Translations under genes and position numbers: made by a program
The notes under the pieces: model-generated
The model's input: only the letters and a program-made list of their open reading frames with translations
Database searches by the model: none
Told to the model about the DNA's origin: nothing
Shown: positions 22,190 to 35,117 of the stretch, one piece after another
How the letters are laid out: every line of letters starts with the position of its first letter
Position numbering within the stretch: the stretch's first letter is position 1
NCBI GenBank assembly: GCA_009667805.1
Contig: CM019068.1
Location: 3,455,218-3,519,217, forward strand
Reading direction: 5' to 3'
Length of the DNA: 64,000 nucleotides
Source of the DNA: Leptobrachium leishanense
Lineage: Eukaryota > Chordata > Amphibia > Anura > Megophryidae

Positions 22190-23090
22190 AGAGACCATCC
22201 TTCCCCAAGGAGATCTCCACCCAGCGGAAGAGCTGGCTACGGGGCAGAGTGCCGCTGGCCTCTGCCCACTACTCAACGTCTGCCAGGAGGAGCAGACGGA
22301 TGGTTCCCCCGGGATGGGTTGCGCGCAACCACTGATTGCCCCGGGGGGTGAAGAGACCATCCCGCCACAAGGAGATTGCCAACCAGCGGAAGAGCTGGCC
22401 ACGGGGCAGAGCGTCGCTGGCCTCTGCCCCTGCTGACAGTCTGCCAGGTGGAGCAGACAGATGGTTCCCCCGGGATGGGTTGTGCCCAACCAGTGTTTGC
22501 CCCGGGGGGTGAAGAGACATCCTTCCCCAAGGAGATCTCCAACCAGCAGAAGAGCTGGCTACGGGGCAGAGTGCCGCTGGTCTCTGCCCACCACTCACGG
22601 TCTGCCGGGAGGAGCAGACGGATGGTTCCCCCGGGATGGGTTGTGCGCAACCCTTGTTTGCCCCGGGGGGTGAAGTAACCGTCCTCCCGCAAGGGGATCT
22701 CCCACCAGCAGAAGAGCTGGCTGCGGGGCAGAGCGCCGCTGGTCTCTGCCCACTACTCAAAGTCTGCCAGGAGGAGCAGACGGATGGTTCCCCCGGGATG
22801 GGTTGTGCGCAACCCTTGGTTGCCCCGGGGGGTGAAGTAACCGTCCTTCGCAAGGAGGAGATCCTTCCCCAGCTGAGGAGCTGGCCACGGGGCAGGGCGC
22901 TGCTGGCCTCCGCCCACCACCCACAGTCTGCCAGGTGGGGCAGACAGATGGTCCTCCCGGGCTGGGTGGTGCGCCACTGCTGATGGGCCTGGGGGGAAAA
23001 GGAACCAACCTCCCGCAAGGAGATCCCCACCCAGCGGAAGAGCTGACACCAGGGCAGAGCGCCGCTGTCCTCTGCCCGTTTCTCCCACCT
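22134..23090 (+). repeat. 161-bp minisatellite inside the LTR element
   Basis: Five clear units and a sixth diverged one, each with GATGGTTCCCCCGGGATGGG, TTTGCCCCGGGGGGTGAAG, AGAGCTGGC and ACGGGGCAGAG. The unit starts are near 22137, 22299, 22460, 22621, 22782 and 22945. The period of 161-162 is not a multiple of three, so no repeat protein is maintained. Confidence 0.9.
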
Positions 23091-23596
23091 CGCCCCGAGG
23101 GCCGAGTGAGGATGACCCCGTGCAACTGCGGTTGCATCCTCTGTCTCCCTTGTCGGCTACCAGGAAGAGCAGTCAGGTTTGGCCCCACTTGCTCCTTCGG
23201 TTGCCGTGCCCGTACCTGGCCATCCAGGGGAAGAGCTGGCAACAGGGCAGAGCGCCGCAGGCCTCTGCCCATTTCGGCAGCCCTTGGGAGGGGGGGCCTC
23301 ACGCAGCCACGGTTTCTTCCCACGGCTGACCTGGGCACCCGGGGCGTGTGCATTTAGCACCCGGGTTCCCCGGGGGAGCGGTAGCCCTGGAATGGACACA
23401 GGAGGCACGCCGGCCCAGGCGTATGCCCTCTCGCCCAGCCGGGGAAACCCTAAGGACATGGGGTCCCGACCAAGCTGGCACGGCCGCAAGGCCAAATGGA
23501 GAGGCCTGGTGACTCGGCCTCCCCAGACTGACTATGGGCCTGGGAGCACCGACTTCCCCGGTATGACCCGGTGGGGTCAGACCAGGTGCGTCGAAC

Positions 23597-23613
23597 TGGG
23601 GGAGGGGGAGGAG
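23597..23613 (+). other. Polypurine tract
   Basis: TGGGGGAGGGGGAGGAG immediately precedes the 3' LTR. Confidence 0.85.
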
Positions 23614-24707
23614 TGTCACGGAATGGCCCAGCACCCTCAGCCAGGGGCGGTGCAGTGACAGTGGTGACATGGACACTTGGGTGTGGTGGCACGCACCTAA
23701 TTTTATAAGTACTTTTATTTAGATGTGATTGTGTGGTGTAATAAAGTGTTCCCCGTTGGTTTATTGTGTAATGTATTTTCCCCTTTGTTGCCTTGCTCGC
23801 CGCCATTTTCCGATCACCTTGTGGCGCAGTTAAGAATTCTCGATTCGGAAAATGGCCGATCCGAACCATCCGGTTCGGATCGCAAAATGGCCAATTCGGA
23901 CCATCCGGTCCGAATTGGCGACTCCCTGAAGGCCAAGGGCCAATGGGTCCTGGGAGGGCGGGCAAGGAGTCCCATTGTATTCTAATTGTGTGCAGAGGTA
24001 ATAAATGCTTGTACTGTAAACAATAAAGGGAGTTCCTGCAGTGCATTCAGCTTTGACTGGTGTGGCTTATTTCTCCACCGTAATTTCGTATCTGAGAGTC
24101 CCCCGCGATCTCAGGGTACGGTGTCCATCCAGGTACGAACCGAAGCGAGCGCTCTGTGCCTGCATCGAGTAGCAGGGCAGAGGCGCAGCGCAGGAAGATT
24201 CGGTTCTCAGAGAGACGGAGATCCGAACCGAAGGGCGCGGCCGCGTACCGCGCTACAGTGTTGCGAGGGATTGCGGGAAGATCCGAATCCCTCGCCCTTC
24301 TGCCAGATCCGCAGTTCTTTTCAGCCGATCCGATCCGAAAGGTCATTCCTCCATTGAGATCCGAAAAGTTACCCGCACCGCGATCGGAAACGTTTCCCGC
24401 AAGATCCGAAACGTTTCCCACATAGATTCGAAGATTCCTCCGCGGCTGGCAGATCCGATCTCCACGGACGTCCCCCACCCACAAGGTCAGTGAGCCAGCT
24501 GCTCGGGACGCTGAGTGCCGAATGGCTCAGTGGTCGGGCTGGTTCTAGGCAGGGGTCCCCTCCACCGCCCGCTAACCCTTCCCCAGGGTCACGCCAGGCC
24601 GCACGAGACGCCGAGTGCGCGTCACTCGGTAGTCGGGCCAGCGGTAAGCGAAGGGGTCACGCAGATTGAGCACACCCGCAGGCGGAACAACATCCCATTC
24701 CGTCATA
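23614..24707 (+). repeat. 3' LTR of the non-autonomous element
   Basis: 1094 bp, about 99 percent identical by eye to 19684-20778, with one single-base length difference and scattered substitutions. Confidence 0.92.
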
Positions 24708-25104
24708 GTATCCTTCCTGGAAAACCAGAGAAATCTCAATCTATCCTTCTTGTAAAACATGAGAAATCTCAATGTATCCTTCCCGGGAAACCAGAGAAAT
24801 CTCAATGTATCATTCTTGTAAAACCAGAGAAATCTCAATGTATCCTTCTTGTAAAACCAGAGAAATCTCGATGTATCCTTCTTGTAAAACATGAGAAATC
24901 TCAATGTATCCTTCCCGGGAAACCAGAGAAATCTCAATGTATCATTCTTGTAAAACCAGAGAAATCTCGATGTATCCTTCCTGGAAAACCAGAGAAATCT
25001 CAATGTATCCTTCCTGGGAAACCAGAGAAATCTCAATGTATCCTTCTTGTAAAGCATGAGAAATCTCAATGTATCCTTCTTGTAAAACATGAGAAATCTC
25101 AATG
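24708..25104. repeat. 33-bp tandem satellite, segment 3
   Basis: About twelve units continuing the array after the LTR element. It begins with the duplicated GTATC. Confidence 0.94.
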
Positions 25105-25346
25105 GCAGAAGTATCGCATCGACAGAAATATCGGATCCGAAAAACCATTAGTTTACGTCAAAACGAATAGACACTTTGAAACGAGGAGAACAGACGTTCC
25201 GAAAAACACGAAAATTTCCAAAATCACGAAAAAAAAGTCGATACGAAAAACAAACCGAAACGAACCAAAACGGAAATCAGCCAAAACGAAAATTTACAAA
25301 ATCTGAACGAACCGAACCGAAAAAAAAAAATCGGTGCACAAGTCTA
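25105..25346. mobile_element. hAT-like MITE sequence, right flank of the 33-bp array
   Basis: A CGAAAA-rich sequence ending TCGGTGCACAAGTCTA, the inverted form of a TAGACTTGTGCACCGA terminus. This is close to the TAGACATGTGCA terminus of the element at 40109-41214. It is taken as the right half of the element whose left half is 17062-17305. Confidence 0.55.
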
Positions 25347-25504
25347 ATGAACATTGTGAATAGCAGGGGCCGAGTATCGAGTCTTGGGGTACACCGCACG
25401 TGAGGGGGAGGGAAGCGCTGTCACAAATGGACACATGCACACACACACACACACAAGGGCTGAGAGACATGAACACATTGATGCCTGGGTCGCAGCAACC
25501 TGTG
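25347..25504. other. Short non-coding stretch with CA microsatellite
   Basis: ACACAC run at about 25432-25456; otherwise nothing recognised. Confidence 0.6.
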
Positions 25505-28500
25505 CAGTTACTGGAACCTATAATGCAGAGCTACGCATGTAGTTACTGGGGGCCTGTATGTAGAGCTACGCATGTAGTTACTGGGGGCCTGTATGTAGAG
25601 CTATGCATGTAGTTATTGGGGGCCTGTATGTAGAGCTACGCATGTAGTTACTGGGGGCCTGTATGTAGAGCTATGCATGTAGTTACTGGGGGCCTGTATG
25701 TAGAGCTAAGCATGTAGTTACTGGGGGCCTGTATGTAGAGCTACGCATGTAGTATCTGGGGGCCTGTATGTAGAGCTACGCATGTAGTTACTGGGGGCCT
25801 GTATGTAGAGCTACGCATGTAGTTACTGGGGGCCTGTATGTAGAGCTACGCATGTAGTTACTGGGGGCCTGTATGTAGAGCTACGCATGTAGTTACTGGG
25901 GGCCTGTATGTAGAGCTACGCATGTAGTTACTGGGGGCCTGTATGTAGAGCTACGCATGTAGTTACTGGGGGCCTGTATGTAGAGCTACGCATGTAGTTA
26001 CTGGGGGCCTGTATGTAGAGCTATGCATGTAGTTACTGGGGGCCTGTATGTAGAGCTACGCATGTAGTTACTGGGGGCCTGTATGTAGAGCTACGCATGT
26101 AGTTATTGGGGGCCTGTATGTAGAGCTATGCATGTAGTTACTGGGGGCCTGTATGTAGAGCTATGCATGCAGTTACTGGAACCTATAATGCAGAGCTATG
26201 CATGTAGTTACTGGGGGCCTGTATGTAGAGCTACGCATGTAGTTACTGGGGGCCTGTATGTAGAGCTACGCATGTAGTTACTGGGGGCCTGTATGTAGAG
26301 CTACGCATGTAGTTACTGGGGGCCTGTATGTAGAGCTATGCATGTAGTTATTGGGGGCCTGTATGTAGAGCTACGCATGTAGTTACTGGGGCCTGTATGT
26401 AGAGCTATGCATGTAGTTACTGGGGGCCTGTATGTAGAGCTACGCATGTAGTTACTGGGGGCCTGTATGTAGAGCTACGCATGTAGTTACTGGGGGCCTG
26501 TATGTAGAGCTATGCATGTAGTTATTGGGGGCCTGTATGTAGAGCTACGCATGTAGTTATGGGGGCCTGTATGTAGAGCTACGCATGTAGTTACTGGGGC
26601 CTGTATGTAGAGCTATGCATGTAGTTATTGGGGGCCTGTATGTAGAGCTACGCATGTAGTTATTGGGGGCCTGTATGTAGAGCTACGCATGTAGTTACTG
26701 GGGGCCTGTATGTAGAGCTACGCATGTAGTTACTGGGGGCCTGTATGTAGAGCTACGCATGTAGTTACTGGGGCCTGTATGTAGAGCTACGCATGTAGTT
26801 ATTGGGGGCCTGTATGTAGAGCTACGCATGTAGTTACTGGGGGCCTGTATGTAGAGCTACGCATGTAGTTACTGGGGGCCTGTATGTAGAGCTACGCATG
26901 TAGTTACTGGGGGCCTGTATGTAGAGCTACGCATGTAGTTACTGGGGGCCTGTATGTAGAGCTACGCATGTAGTTATTGGGGGCCTGTATGTAGAGCTAC
27001 GCATGTAGTTATTGGGGGCCTGTATGTAGAGCTACGCATGTAGTTACTGGGGGCCTGTATGTAGAGCTACGCATGTAGTTATTGGGGGCCTGTATGTAGA
27101 GCTACGCATGTAGTTACTGGGGGCCTGTATGTAGAGCTACGCATGTAGTTACTGGGGGCCTGTATGTAGAGCTACGCATGTAGTTATTGGGGGCTGTATG
27201 TAGAGCTACGCATGTAGTTACTGGGGGCCTGTATGTAGAGCTACGCATGTAGTTACTGGGGGCCTGTATGTAGAGCTACGCATGTAGTTACTGGGGGCCT
27301 GTATGTAGAGCTATGCATGTAGTTATTGGGGGCTGTATGTAGAGCTACGCATGTAGTTATTGGGGGCCTGTATGTAGAGCTACGCATGTAGTTACTGGGG
27401 GCCTGTATGTAGAGCTACGCATGTAGTTACTGGGGGCCTGTATGTAGAGCTACGCATGTAGTTACTGGGGGCCTGTATGTAGAGCTACGCATGTAGTTAT
27501 TGGGGCCTGTATGTAGAGCTACGCATGTAGTTACTGGGGCCTGTATGTAGAGCTACGCATGTAGTTACTGGGGGCCTGTATGTAGAGCTACGCATGTAGT
27601 TACTGGGGCCTGTATGTAGAGCTACGCATGTAGTTACTGGGGCCTGTATGTAGAGCTACGCATGTAGTTACTGGGGGCCTGTATGTAGAGCTACGCATGT
27701 AGTTATTGGGGGCTGTATGTAGAGCTACGCATGTAGTTACTGGGGGCCTGTATGTAGAGCTACGCATGTAGTTATTGGGGGCCTGTATGTAGAGCTACGC
27801 ATGTAGTTACTGGGGGCCTGTATGTAGAGCTACGCATGTAGTTACTGGGGGCCTGTATGTAGAGCTACGCATGTAGTTATTGGGGGCCTGTATGTAGAGC
27901 TACGCATGTAGTTACTGGGGGCCTGTATGTAGAGCTACGCATGTAGTTACTGGGGGCCTGTATGTAGAGCTACGCATGTAGTTACTGGGGGCCTGTATGT
28001 AGAGCTACGCATGTAGTTACTGGGGGCCTGTATGTAGAGCTACGCATGTAGTTACTGGGGGCCTGTATGTAGAGCTACGCATGTAGTTATTGGGGGCCTG
28101 TATGTAGAGCTACGCATGTAGTTACTGGGGGCCTGTATGTAGAGCTACGCATGTAGTTATTGGGGGCCTGTATGTAGAGCTACGCATGTAGTTACTGGGG
28201 GCCTGTATGTAGAGCTACGCATGTAGTTACTGGGGGCCTGTATGTAGAGCTATGCATGTAGTTACTGGGGGCCTGTATGTAGAGCTACGCATGTAGTTAC
28301 TGGGGGCCTGTATGTAGAGCTATGCATGTAGTTACTGGGGCCTGTATGTAGAGCTACGCATGTAGTTACTGGGGGCCTGTATGTAGAGCTATGCATGTAG
28401 TTACTGGGGGCTGTATGTAGAGCTACGCATGTAGTTACTGGGGGCCTGTATGTAGAGCTATGCATGTAGTTACTGGGGGCCTGTATGTAGAGCTACGCAT

Positions 28501-30662
28501 GTAGTTACTGGGGGCCTGTATGTAGAGCTATGCATGCAGTTACTGGGGGCCTGTATGTAGAGCTACGCATGCAGTTACTGGGGGCCTGTATGTAGAGCTA
28601 CGCATGCAGTTACTGGGGGCCTGTATGTAGAGCTACGCATGTAGTTATTGGGGGCCTGTATGTAGAGCTACGCATGTAGTTACTGGGGGCCTGTATGTAG
28701 AGCTATGCATGTAGTTACTGGGGGCCTGTATGTAGAGCTACGCATGTAGTTACTGGGGGCCTGTATGTAGAGCTATGCATGTAGTTATTGGGGGCCTGTA
28801 TGTAGAGCTACGCATGTAGTTACTGGGGGCCTGTATGTAGAGCTATGCATGTAGTTATTGGGGGCCTGTATGTAGAGCTACGCATGTAGTTACTGGGGGC
28901 TGTATGTAGAGCTATGCATGTAGTTACTGGGGGCCTGTATGTAGAGCTATGCATGTAGTTATTGGGGGCCTGTATGTAGAGCTACGCATGTAGTTACTGG
29001 GGGCCTGTATGTAGAGCTATGCATGTAGTTATTGGGGGCCTGTATGTAGAGCTATGCATGTAGTTACTGGGGGCCTGTATGTAGAGCTATGCATGTAGTT
29101 ACTGGGGGCCTGTATGTAGAGCTACGCATGTAGTTACTGGGGGCCTGTATGTAGAGCTATGCATGTAGTTACTGGGGGCCTGTATGTAGAGCTATGCATG
29201 TAGTTATTGGGGGCCTGTATGTAGAGCTACGCATGTAGTTACTGGGGGCCTGTATGTAGAGCTATGCATGTAGTTACTGGGGGCCTGTATGTAGAGCTAC
29301 GCATGTAGTTACTGGGGGCCTGTATGTAGAGCTACGCATGTAGTTACTGGGGCCTGTATGTAGAGCTACGTATGTAGTTACTGGGGGCCTGTATGTAGAG
29401 CTACGCATGTAGTTACTGGGGGCCTGTATGTAGAGCTACGCATGTAGTTACTGGGGGCCTGTATGTAGAGCTACGTATGTAGTTACTGGGGGCCTGTATG
29501 TAGAGCTATGCATGTAGTTACTGGGGGCCTGTATGTAGAGCTACGCATGTAGTTACTGGGGGCCTGTATGTAGAGCTATGCATGTAGTTACTGGGGGCCT
29601 GTATGTAGAGCTATGCATGTAGTTATTGGGGGCTGTATGTAGAGCTATGCATGTAGTTACTGGGGCCTGTATGTAGAGCTACGCATGTAGTTACTGGGGC
29701 CTGTATGTAGAGCTACGCATTAGTTACTGGGGGCCTGTATGTAGAGCTATGCATGTAGTTATTGGGGGCCTGTATGTAGAGCTATGCATGTAGTTACTGG
29801 GGGCCTGTATGTAGAGCTACGCATGTAGTTACTGGGGCCTGTATGTAGAGCTACGCATGTAGTTACTGGGGGCCTGTATGTAGAGCTATGCATGTAGTTA
29901 CTGGGGGCCTGTATGTAGAGCTACGCATGTAGTTACTGGGGGCCTGTATGTAGAGCTATGCATGTAGTTACTGGGGGCCTGTATGTAGAGCTATGCATGT
30001 AGTTATTGGGGGCCTGTATGTAGAGCTACGCATGTAGTTACTGGGGGCCTGTATGTAGAGCTATGCATGTAGTTACTGGGGCCTGTATGTAGAGCTACGC
30101 ATGTAGTTACTGGGGGCCTGTATGTAGAGCTATGCATGTAGTTATTGGGGGCTGTATGTAGAGCTACGCATGTAGTTACTGGGGGCCTGTATGTAGAGCT
30201 ATGCATGTAGTTATTGGGGGCCTGTATGTAGAGCTATGCATGTAGTTACTGGGGGCCTGTATGTAGAGCTACGCATGTAGTTACTGGGGGCCTGTATGTA
30301 GAGCTACGCATGTAGTTACTGGGGGCCTGTATGTAGAGCTACGTATGTAGTTACTGGGGGCCTGTATGTAGAGCTACGCATGTAGTTACTGGGGGCCTGT
30401 ATGTAGAGCTATGCATGTAGTTACTGGGGGCCTGTATGTAGAGCTACGCATGTAGTTACTGGGGGCCTGTATGTAGAGCTATGCATGTAGTTATTGGGGG
30501 CCTGTATGTAGAGCTACGCATGTAGTTACTGGGGGCCTGTATGTAGAGCTACGCATGTAGTTACTGGGGGCCTGTATGTAGAGCTACGCATGTAGTTACT
30601 GGGGGCCTGTATGTAGAGCTACGCATGTAGTTACTGGGGGCCTGTATGTAGAGCTACGCATG
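25505..30662. repeat. 35-bp tandem satellite, left part (about 147 copies)
   Basis: The unit contains GTAGTTACTGGGGGCCTG and TATGTAGAGCTACGCAT. Common variants are TATGCAT for TACGCAT, TTATTGG for TTACTGG and a G-run one base shorter. The first unit carries the odd form GGAACCTATAATGCAGAGC, which recurs at 26175-26200. It is interrupted at 30663 by the Mag-like element and resumes at 35302. Confidence 0.97.
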
Positions 30663-30826
30663 TGTAAAGTAATGTGACAGACACAGAGCTTCAAAACAGA
30701 GCTGTGCTCCTGTAGATGTTTAATCTATAACTGAACACAAAATGGAGGGGGGGAGGGATCAGGAAGACTAACTACGGTGGTCAGGATTGCTCAAAAAGAA
30801 ACATAGGCAAAACACAATACATTACA
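30663..30826 (-). repeat. 3' LTR of the Mag-like element
   Basis: 164 bp; the left flank GCATG is the target duplication. Confidence 0.95.
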
Positions 30827-30836
30827 TCTCCCTTCG
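30827..30836 (-). other. Polypurine tract of the Mag-like element
   Basis: The minus strand reads GAAGGGAGA next to the 3' LTR. Confidence 0.7.
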
Positions 30837-31113
30837 TAAGCATAAAACAAACCCTTAACTAGCATAGTCACTTGGGATACAGGTATAGATATCGCAAATA
30901 TTAAATCGGTGATATTTCTTTAAACTTCTCAATTTACATAAACAGAAAACTTGCATCCCTCAAAAGAACAAAGGAAAGGTTAGCACATTTTAAACGAGAC
31001 TCAAACGATAACATATCATTCAGAACAGTGCACCATTGTACATAAGCAAGTGGAACTGGAACAGTTATTGGCACACTGCTGTCGCCATTCGCGTTTGCTA
31101 CGCATGTCTCTGG
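30837..31113 (-). other. 3' untranslated region of the Mag-like element
   Basis: About 280 bp between the Pol stop and the polypurine tract, A+T-rich, with no open frame. Confidence 0.7.
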
Positions 31114-33722
31114 CTACAAGGAAAGCCGGTCCGGAGGTTTCACAACTCTGCCTAGCCTGGTGATGTACTGCCCGGTTGACGTCATTCCCTTAGCAGACTG
31201 TGGTACTGGAGCAGATTCTTGCTGGGAGTTAGTATGTTCCACAGGCTCAGGCTCCTCGGCACTCACTGGCTCCATCAACTCAGCCCAATGATCATTGATA
31301 AGTCTGTGACGGGAGTCATTGGCATCTGGTGTGCTCTTACGAAGATGCTGGACGTTGCGACGGTATTCCTTATTTCCACTTTCTACAATATAGGATCGAG
31401 GGGCATCGTGAGACCTCACTACTACTCCAGGCGACCACCTGTTACTGCCTGGGTGCGGCTGCATCCGAACTTCATCTCCAGGCTTCAATTCAGCACGGGG
31501 GCCACTTGCTCTTTTATGGTCATAGTAGAATTTCTGAATGCATTTGCTTCTGTCTAGGCGCTGTTTGACTTTGATGGGATCATAAGCTGCAGGTGCGAGC
31601 AGCAGACGAGCAGTAGGCAGGCTATTTCGGGGCCGCCTGCCCATCAGCAGTTGAGCAGGCGAAAAGCCTACAGAATCCAGTGGAGTTGTCCTGTAATCAA
31701 GCAGTGCAAGGTGTTTGTCTGACGCTTTGGCCCAAAGTTTTTTAACAGTCTGGACTGCACGCTCGGCTTCACCATTGGAATGTGGTGTGTGGGGTGACGA
31801 AGTTCTGTGAGTAATTCCATAACTTTGGCAGAACACCTTAAATTCCTCTGCTGCATATTGAGGACCATTGTCTGTTCGAAGGATGACAGGGATCCCATGC
31901 CTGCTAAACTGAGCCTTCAGCTTTTCTATGATACTGCGACAATGTAGATTCTTCAGCGTGTCCACTTCGATGAACTTTGAGTAGTAATCCACCAGCAGAA
32001 TGTAATGGGTCCCTTCGAACTCAAACAGGTCCGAGGCTACTTCTTCAAAGGGAAAACTGGGGGTTTCTGTTGGATGTAGGGGTTGTCTTGGCAGTTTATT
32101 CTGGAAGTCTGCACACTTGCCACAGTTCTTTACCATTTGTTCAATTACAGAGCTCATACCTGGCCAGTATAGGACCTCACGGGCTCTCTGCTTGCTCTTC
32201 ACTATTCCCAAGTGGGACTGATGTATGAGCTTCAACATGTGAGCTTGCATAGAAGGGGGAACCACTATACGCAGGCCTTTGTACACAACGCCATCGGAGA
32301 CAACAAGCTGGCTTCGCGAGTCCCAGTATGGTTGTAGTTCATTAGGGAGATCATGCCTGTGGTCTGGCCAGCCTTGCCGGATTATCCTTTGAAGACAGCT
32401 GAGCTCTTCTCTTGTGCAGTTCTGCAGCTCTGAGTATTTCTGCTCACTGACTGAAACAAAATGAAGCATGGAGACGCACTCTAAGCCTTCCATCTCAGGC
32501 TTGTTCACAGGTAACTGGGCTCTCGACAGCGTATCCGGCAATTCCATATCTTTGCCCCGTCTGTACTTAACGGTGAGATCATACCACTGCAAGCGAAGGC
32601 GCATCCTCTGAATGCGCATGGGGGTAGAGAGCAATGGCTTCCTAAAAATATCCTCCAGAGGCTTATGGTCATTGTAAATGGTTACGTGGTTTCCAAATAT
32701 GTAATTATGAAACTTGACACATGCATGAACAATTGACAGCATCTCCTTCTCGATTTGCGCATAACGAGTTTCAGTGTCTGTTAGTGACCTGGACGAAAAG
32801 GCAATGGGGTGGCTGTCCTGCAACAATACTGCACCGAGGCCGTTGCTGCTGGCATCACAGAAAATTTCGACAGACTTGGATGGATCAAAAAATTGTAGCA
32901 CAGGAGACTCAGTGCACATGTCTTTGAGTGTGTCAAAGGCTTGTTGTTGAGCTGGCTGCCAGGCAAATTCCACATCAGTTTTAAGAAGTTGTCTCAGAGG
33001 TGCATCAACTTCGCTGAGATTGGGCAGGAATTTCGAGAGGTAGGTGACAAACCCTAAGAAGCGACGGACACCATCCTTGTCTCTTGGTTTTGGCATGGAT
33101 TTCACAGCCTCTATTTTTGCAGGGTCTGCCTTCAGGCCATCTGCTGTTATCAGGTGTCCTACATAGGGCACAGAAGATTGCTTGACGTGGCATTTATCAA
33201 AGTTGAGACTCAGGTTGTAGCTTGTGGCTCTCTGAATTACCTTACGGAGAATCTCATCATGTTCCGGTACTGAAGGGACCGCAATGAGAATGTCATCCAT
33301 CACACTGATTGCGCCGCTAATACCCTCAAGCATTTCGTCCATAATACGCTGGAATATTTCAGGTGCACATTTTAGACCAAAAGGAAGCCTAAGCCACCTA
33401 AATCTGCCAATGGGCGTGATGAAGGTTGTCAGGAATGATGACGCTTCATCCAATTCTATTTGTAGGAACCCAGATTTTGCATCCAAAACAGAGAAAACTT
33501 TAGCACCAGGTATTGCAGAGACTACCTCCTCGATGGTGCGCATTGGGTAATGTTCCCTCTTAATGACTTTATTTAAGTCGCTCGGGTCAATACAGATTCT
33601 TATTTTGCCATTACGCACAGCTGCCACCATAGAACTCACCCACTCGGTTGGTTGGTTAACTTTGGTGATGTAGCCATCTTTAACCATCTCTTGTAGTTTC
33701 TCTAGTATCTTATTTCTCAGTG
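31114..33722 (-). CDS. Pol of the Mag-like element: reverse transcriptase, RNase H, integrase
   Basis: Polyprotein that copies and integrates the element. Counting from the first Met (33687-33685, 857 residues), reverse transcriptase has D69 in FSVLDAKSGF and D131-D132 in VMDDIL. RNase H has D278 (FCDASSNG), E313 and D340 (YNDHKPL). Integrase has the HHCC finger (H489, H492, C522, C525) and a core with D553 (ASDLF), D606 (RTDNGPQY) and E642 (GEAER), 35 residues between the last two. The active-site residues I checked are present. The frame is open upstream of the Met to the junction with the protease frame near 33722, so the natural product is a Gag-Pol fusion. The C-terminus ends in a proline/glutamate-rich tail at 31114. 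Confidence 0.95.
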
Positions 33723-35095
33723 CAGCTGTTGACGGCGGACAGGATGAACCACACCTTGTGCTTCAGGATCAATTTTGATTGTGTACTTGCCCGGCAAGGT
33801 TCCAGTAGTGCGAGTCAGTTCTGGGTAATCATCTAGCCCAACTGGCAGAGGTCCTGTTGTTGCCACTTGGATAGAGTGTCGTGTGTTGCTTTTTATAGTA
33901 GGCTGCAGCGCATGGAGCCGCATCACTAAACCTAAGGCTTCTGCTGTTGCGCCACTAAGCACATTTTCTTGCAAAATGTCCACAATCTCAAATTCTGCTG
34001 GTATCTCTGTATTCTTGAATTTGATTAGAAGGTCCACCGCAGCTATGGGCTTCAGCCTGTGGTTAGAGTAGGACTTTAGCACTCGATTAGAGCGCTTAAG
34101 CTCACCTACATGCGGGAGTGTCTGATAATTACTTAAAGTCAATGTGTTGCACTTTGCACCAGTATCAATTCTGAATGGCACTTGCCGAGACAGGATTTCA
34201 ATGTCCGCAGTCCATTTGTCATCATAGTGCTCATCCGTTCGTGTGAGATTTATGCCCAGTACCTCCTCATCCTCAGTTTCTGATTGCTGCTGCACACTAA
34301 CTGTGTTTACTGACCTTTTGCGACACACTGCCACCCAGTGGTTTGGTTTGTGGCAGTACGAGCAGACAGAACCTTTCGCTGGACATCTGCCCTGGGTCCA
34401 CTTATGCTGGGGATCTTTTCCACAATTTAAACAGTTGTATGTCCGGTAAGTATTCATGTCTTTCTGCACAGATTTTGGCTGATATTGTAGATAGGCTTTT
34501 TTATTTGCAGTTTGGAATTGTGTATTCACCTTTATTGCTTGCACTTGAGATTCTTCTTCTCTGATTATTGTAATTTGCTTCTGTGACAGTTCAAACTGTT
34601 GGGCAATTTCAATTGCTTTTGGTAGTGTTAGATCTTCCCCTTTGTCTAAGAGTCTCTCCTGGACGCGCTTTTCTTTGATTCCAGCGATTATTGTATCGAT
34701 TAACATATCATCTGGATCAGCATACTCGCAATCCATTAGCAGGAGTCTTAAATCCTTCACAAAGTGGTCAAATCCCTCAGTGACTCCTTGTTTTCTCGGT
34801 TTAAAGCGGTGTCTGGCAATTCTCTTATTCTTTCTTGGCCTTATATAGCTGGCAAATTTATCCAGTACTTTAGATGGATCATCCTTCTCCCCTTCTCCCC
34901 AGGGTAGTGTTTTATATATCTCTCTGCCCTGCTCGCCAATCCACGTTCCCAACCAACCTGTGCGCTGCTTCAGTGTTTGTTCTGAGAGCGGTCCATCAAA
35001 CACAAAGGAGACGTGGCTGCGAAATCTTTCAAACTCTTGGTACAAGTCTGGAGCTTCCCAGTCAATCTTGGGTGTTCAAACTGCGATAATGCCAT
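33717..35095 (-). pseudogene. Gag-protease of the Mag-like element, one N-terminal frameshift
   Basis: The ATG at 35095-35093 gives MALSQFEHPR, and a one-base shift near 35065 leads into the 442-residue frame that runs to 33717. In that frame, residues 1-160 are capsid-like. A zinc region follows with C205-C208-H214-C221 and C228-C231-H236-C241, the double arrangement of Mag-type Gags. A retropepsin motif D294-T-G lies in FRIDTGAKCNTL. The frame stops at 33717, at the border between protease and reverse transcriptase. Comparison of the flanking frames suggests a one-base loss there rather than a natural stop. Confidence 0.9.
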
Positions 35096-35117
35096 AGTAA
35101 GCGTGAGATCTGTTCCA

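Larger units (their letters stand above)
19684..24707 (+). mobile_element. Complete non-autonomous LTR element with gag-like ORF and internal 161-bp repeats
   Basis: The LTRs at 19684-20778 and 23614-24707 are nearly identical and are flanked by GTATC duplications (19679-19683 and 24708-24712). Excision would rejoin the 33-bp satellite unit exactly. Primer site, gag-like ORF, minisatellite and polypurine tract occur in that order on the plus strand. There is no protease, reverse transcriptase or integrase. The LTRs begin TGTCACGG but end CCGTCATA, so the 3' terminus is TA rather than CA if the duplication is placed as given. Confidence 0.9.
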
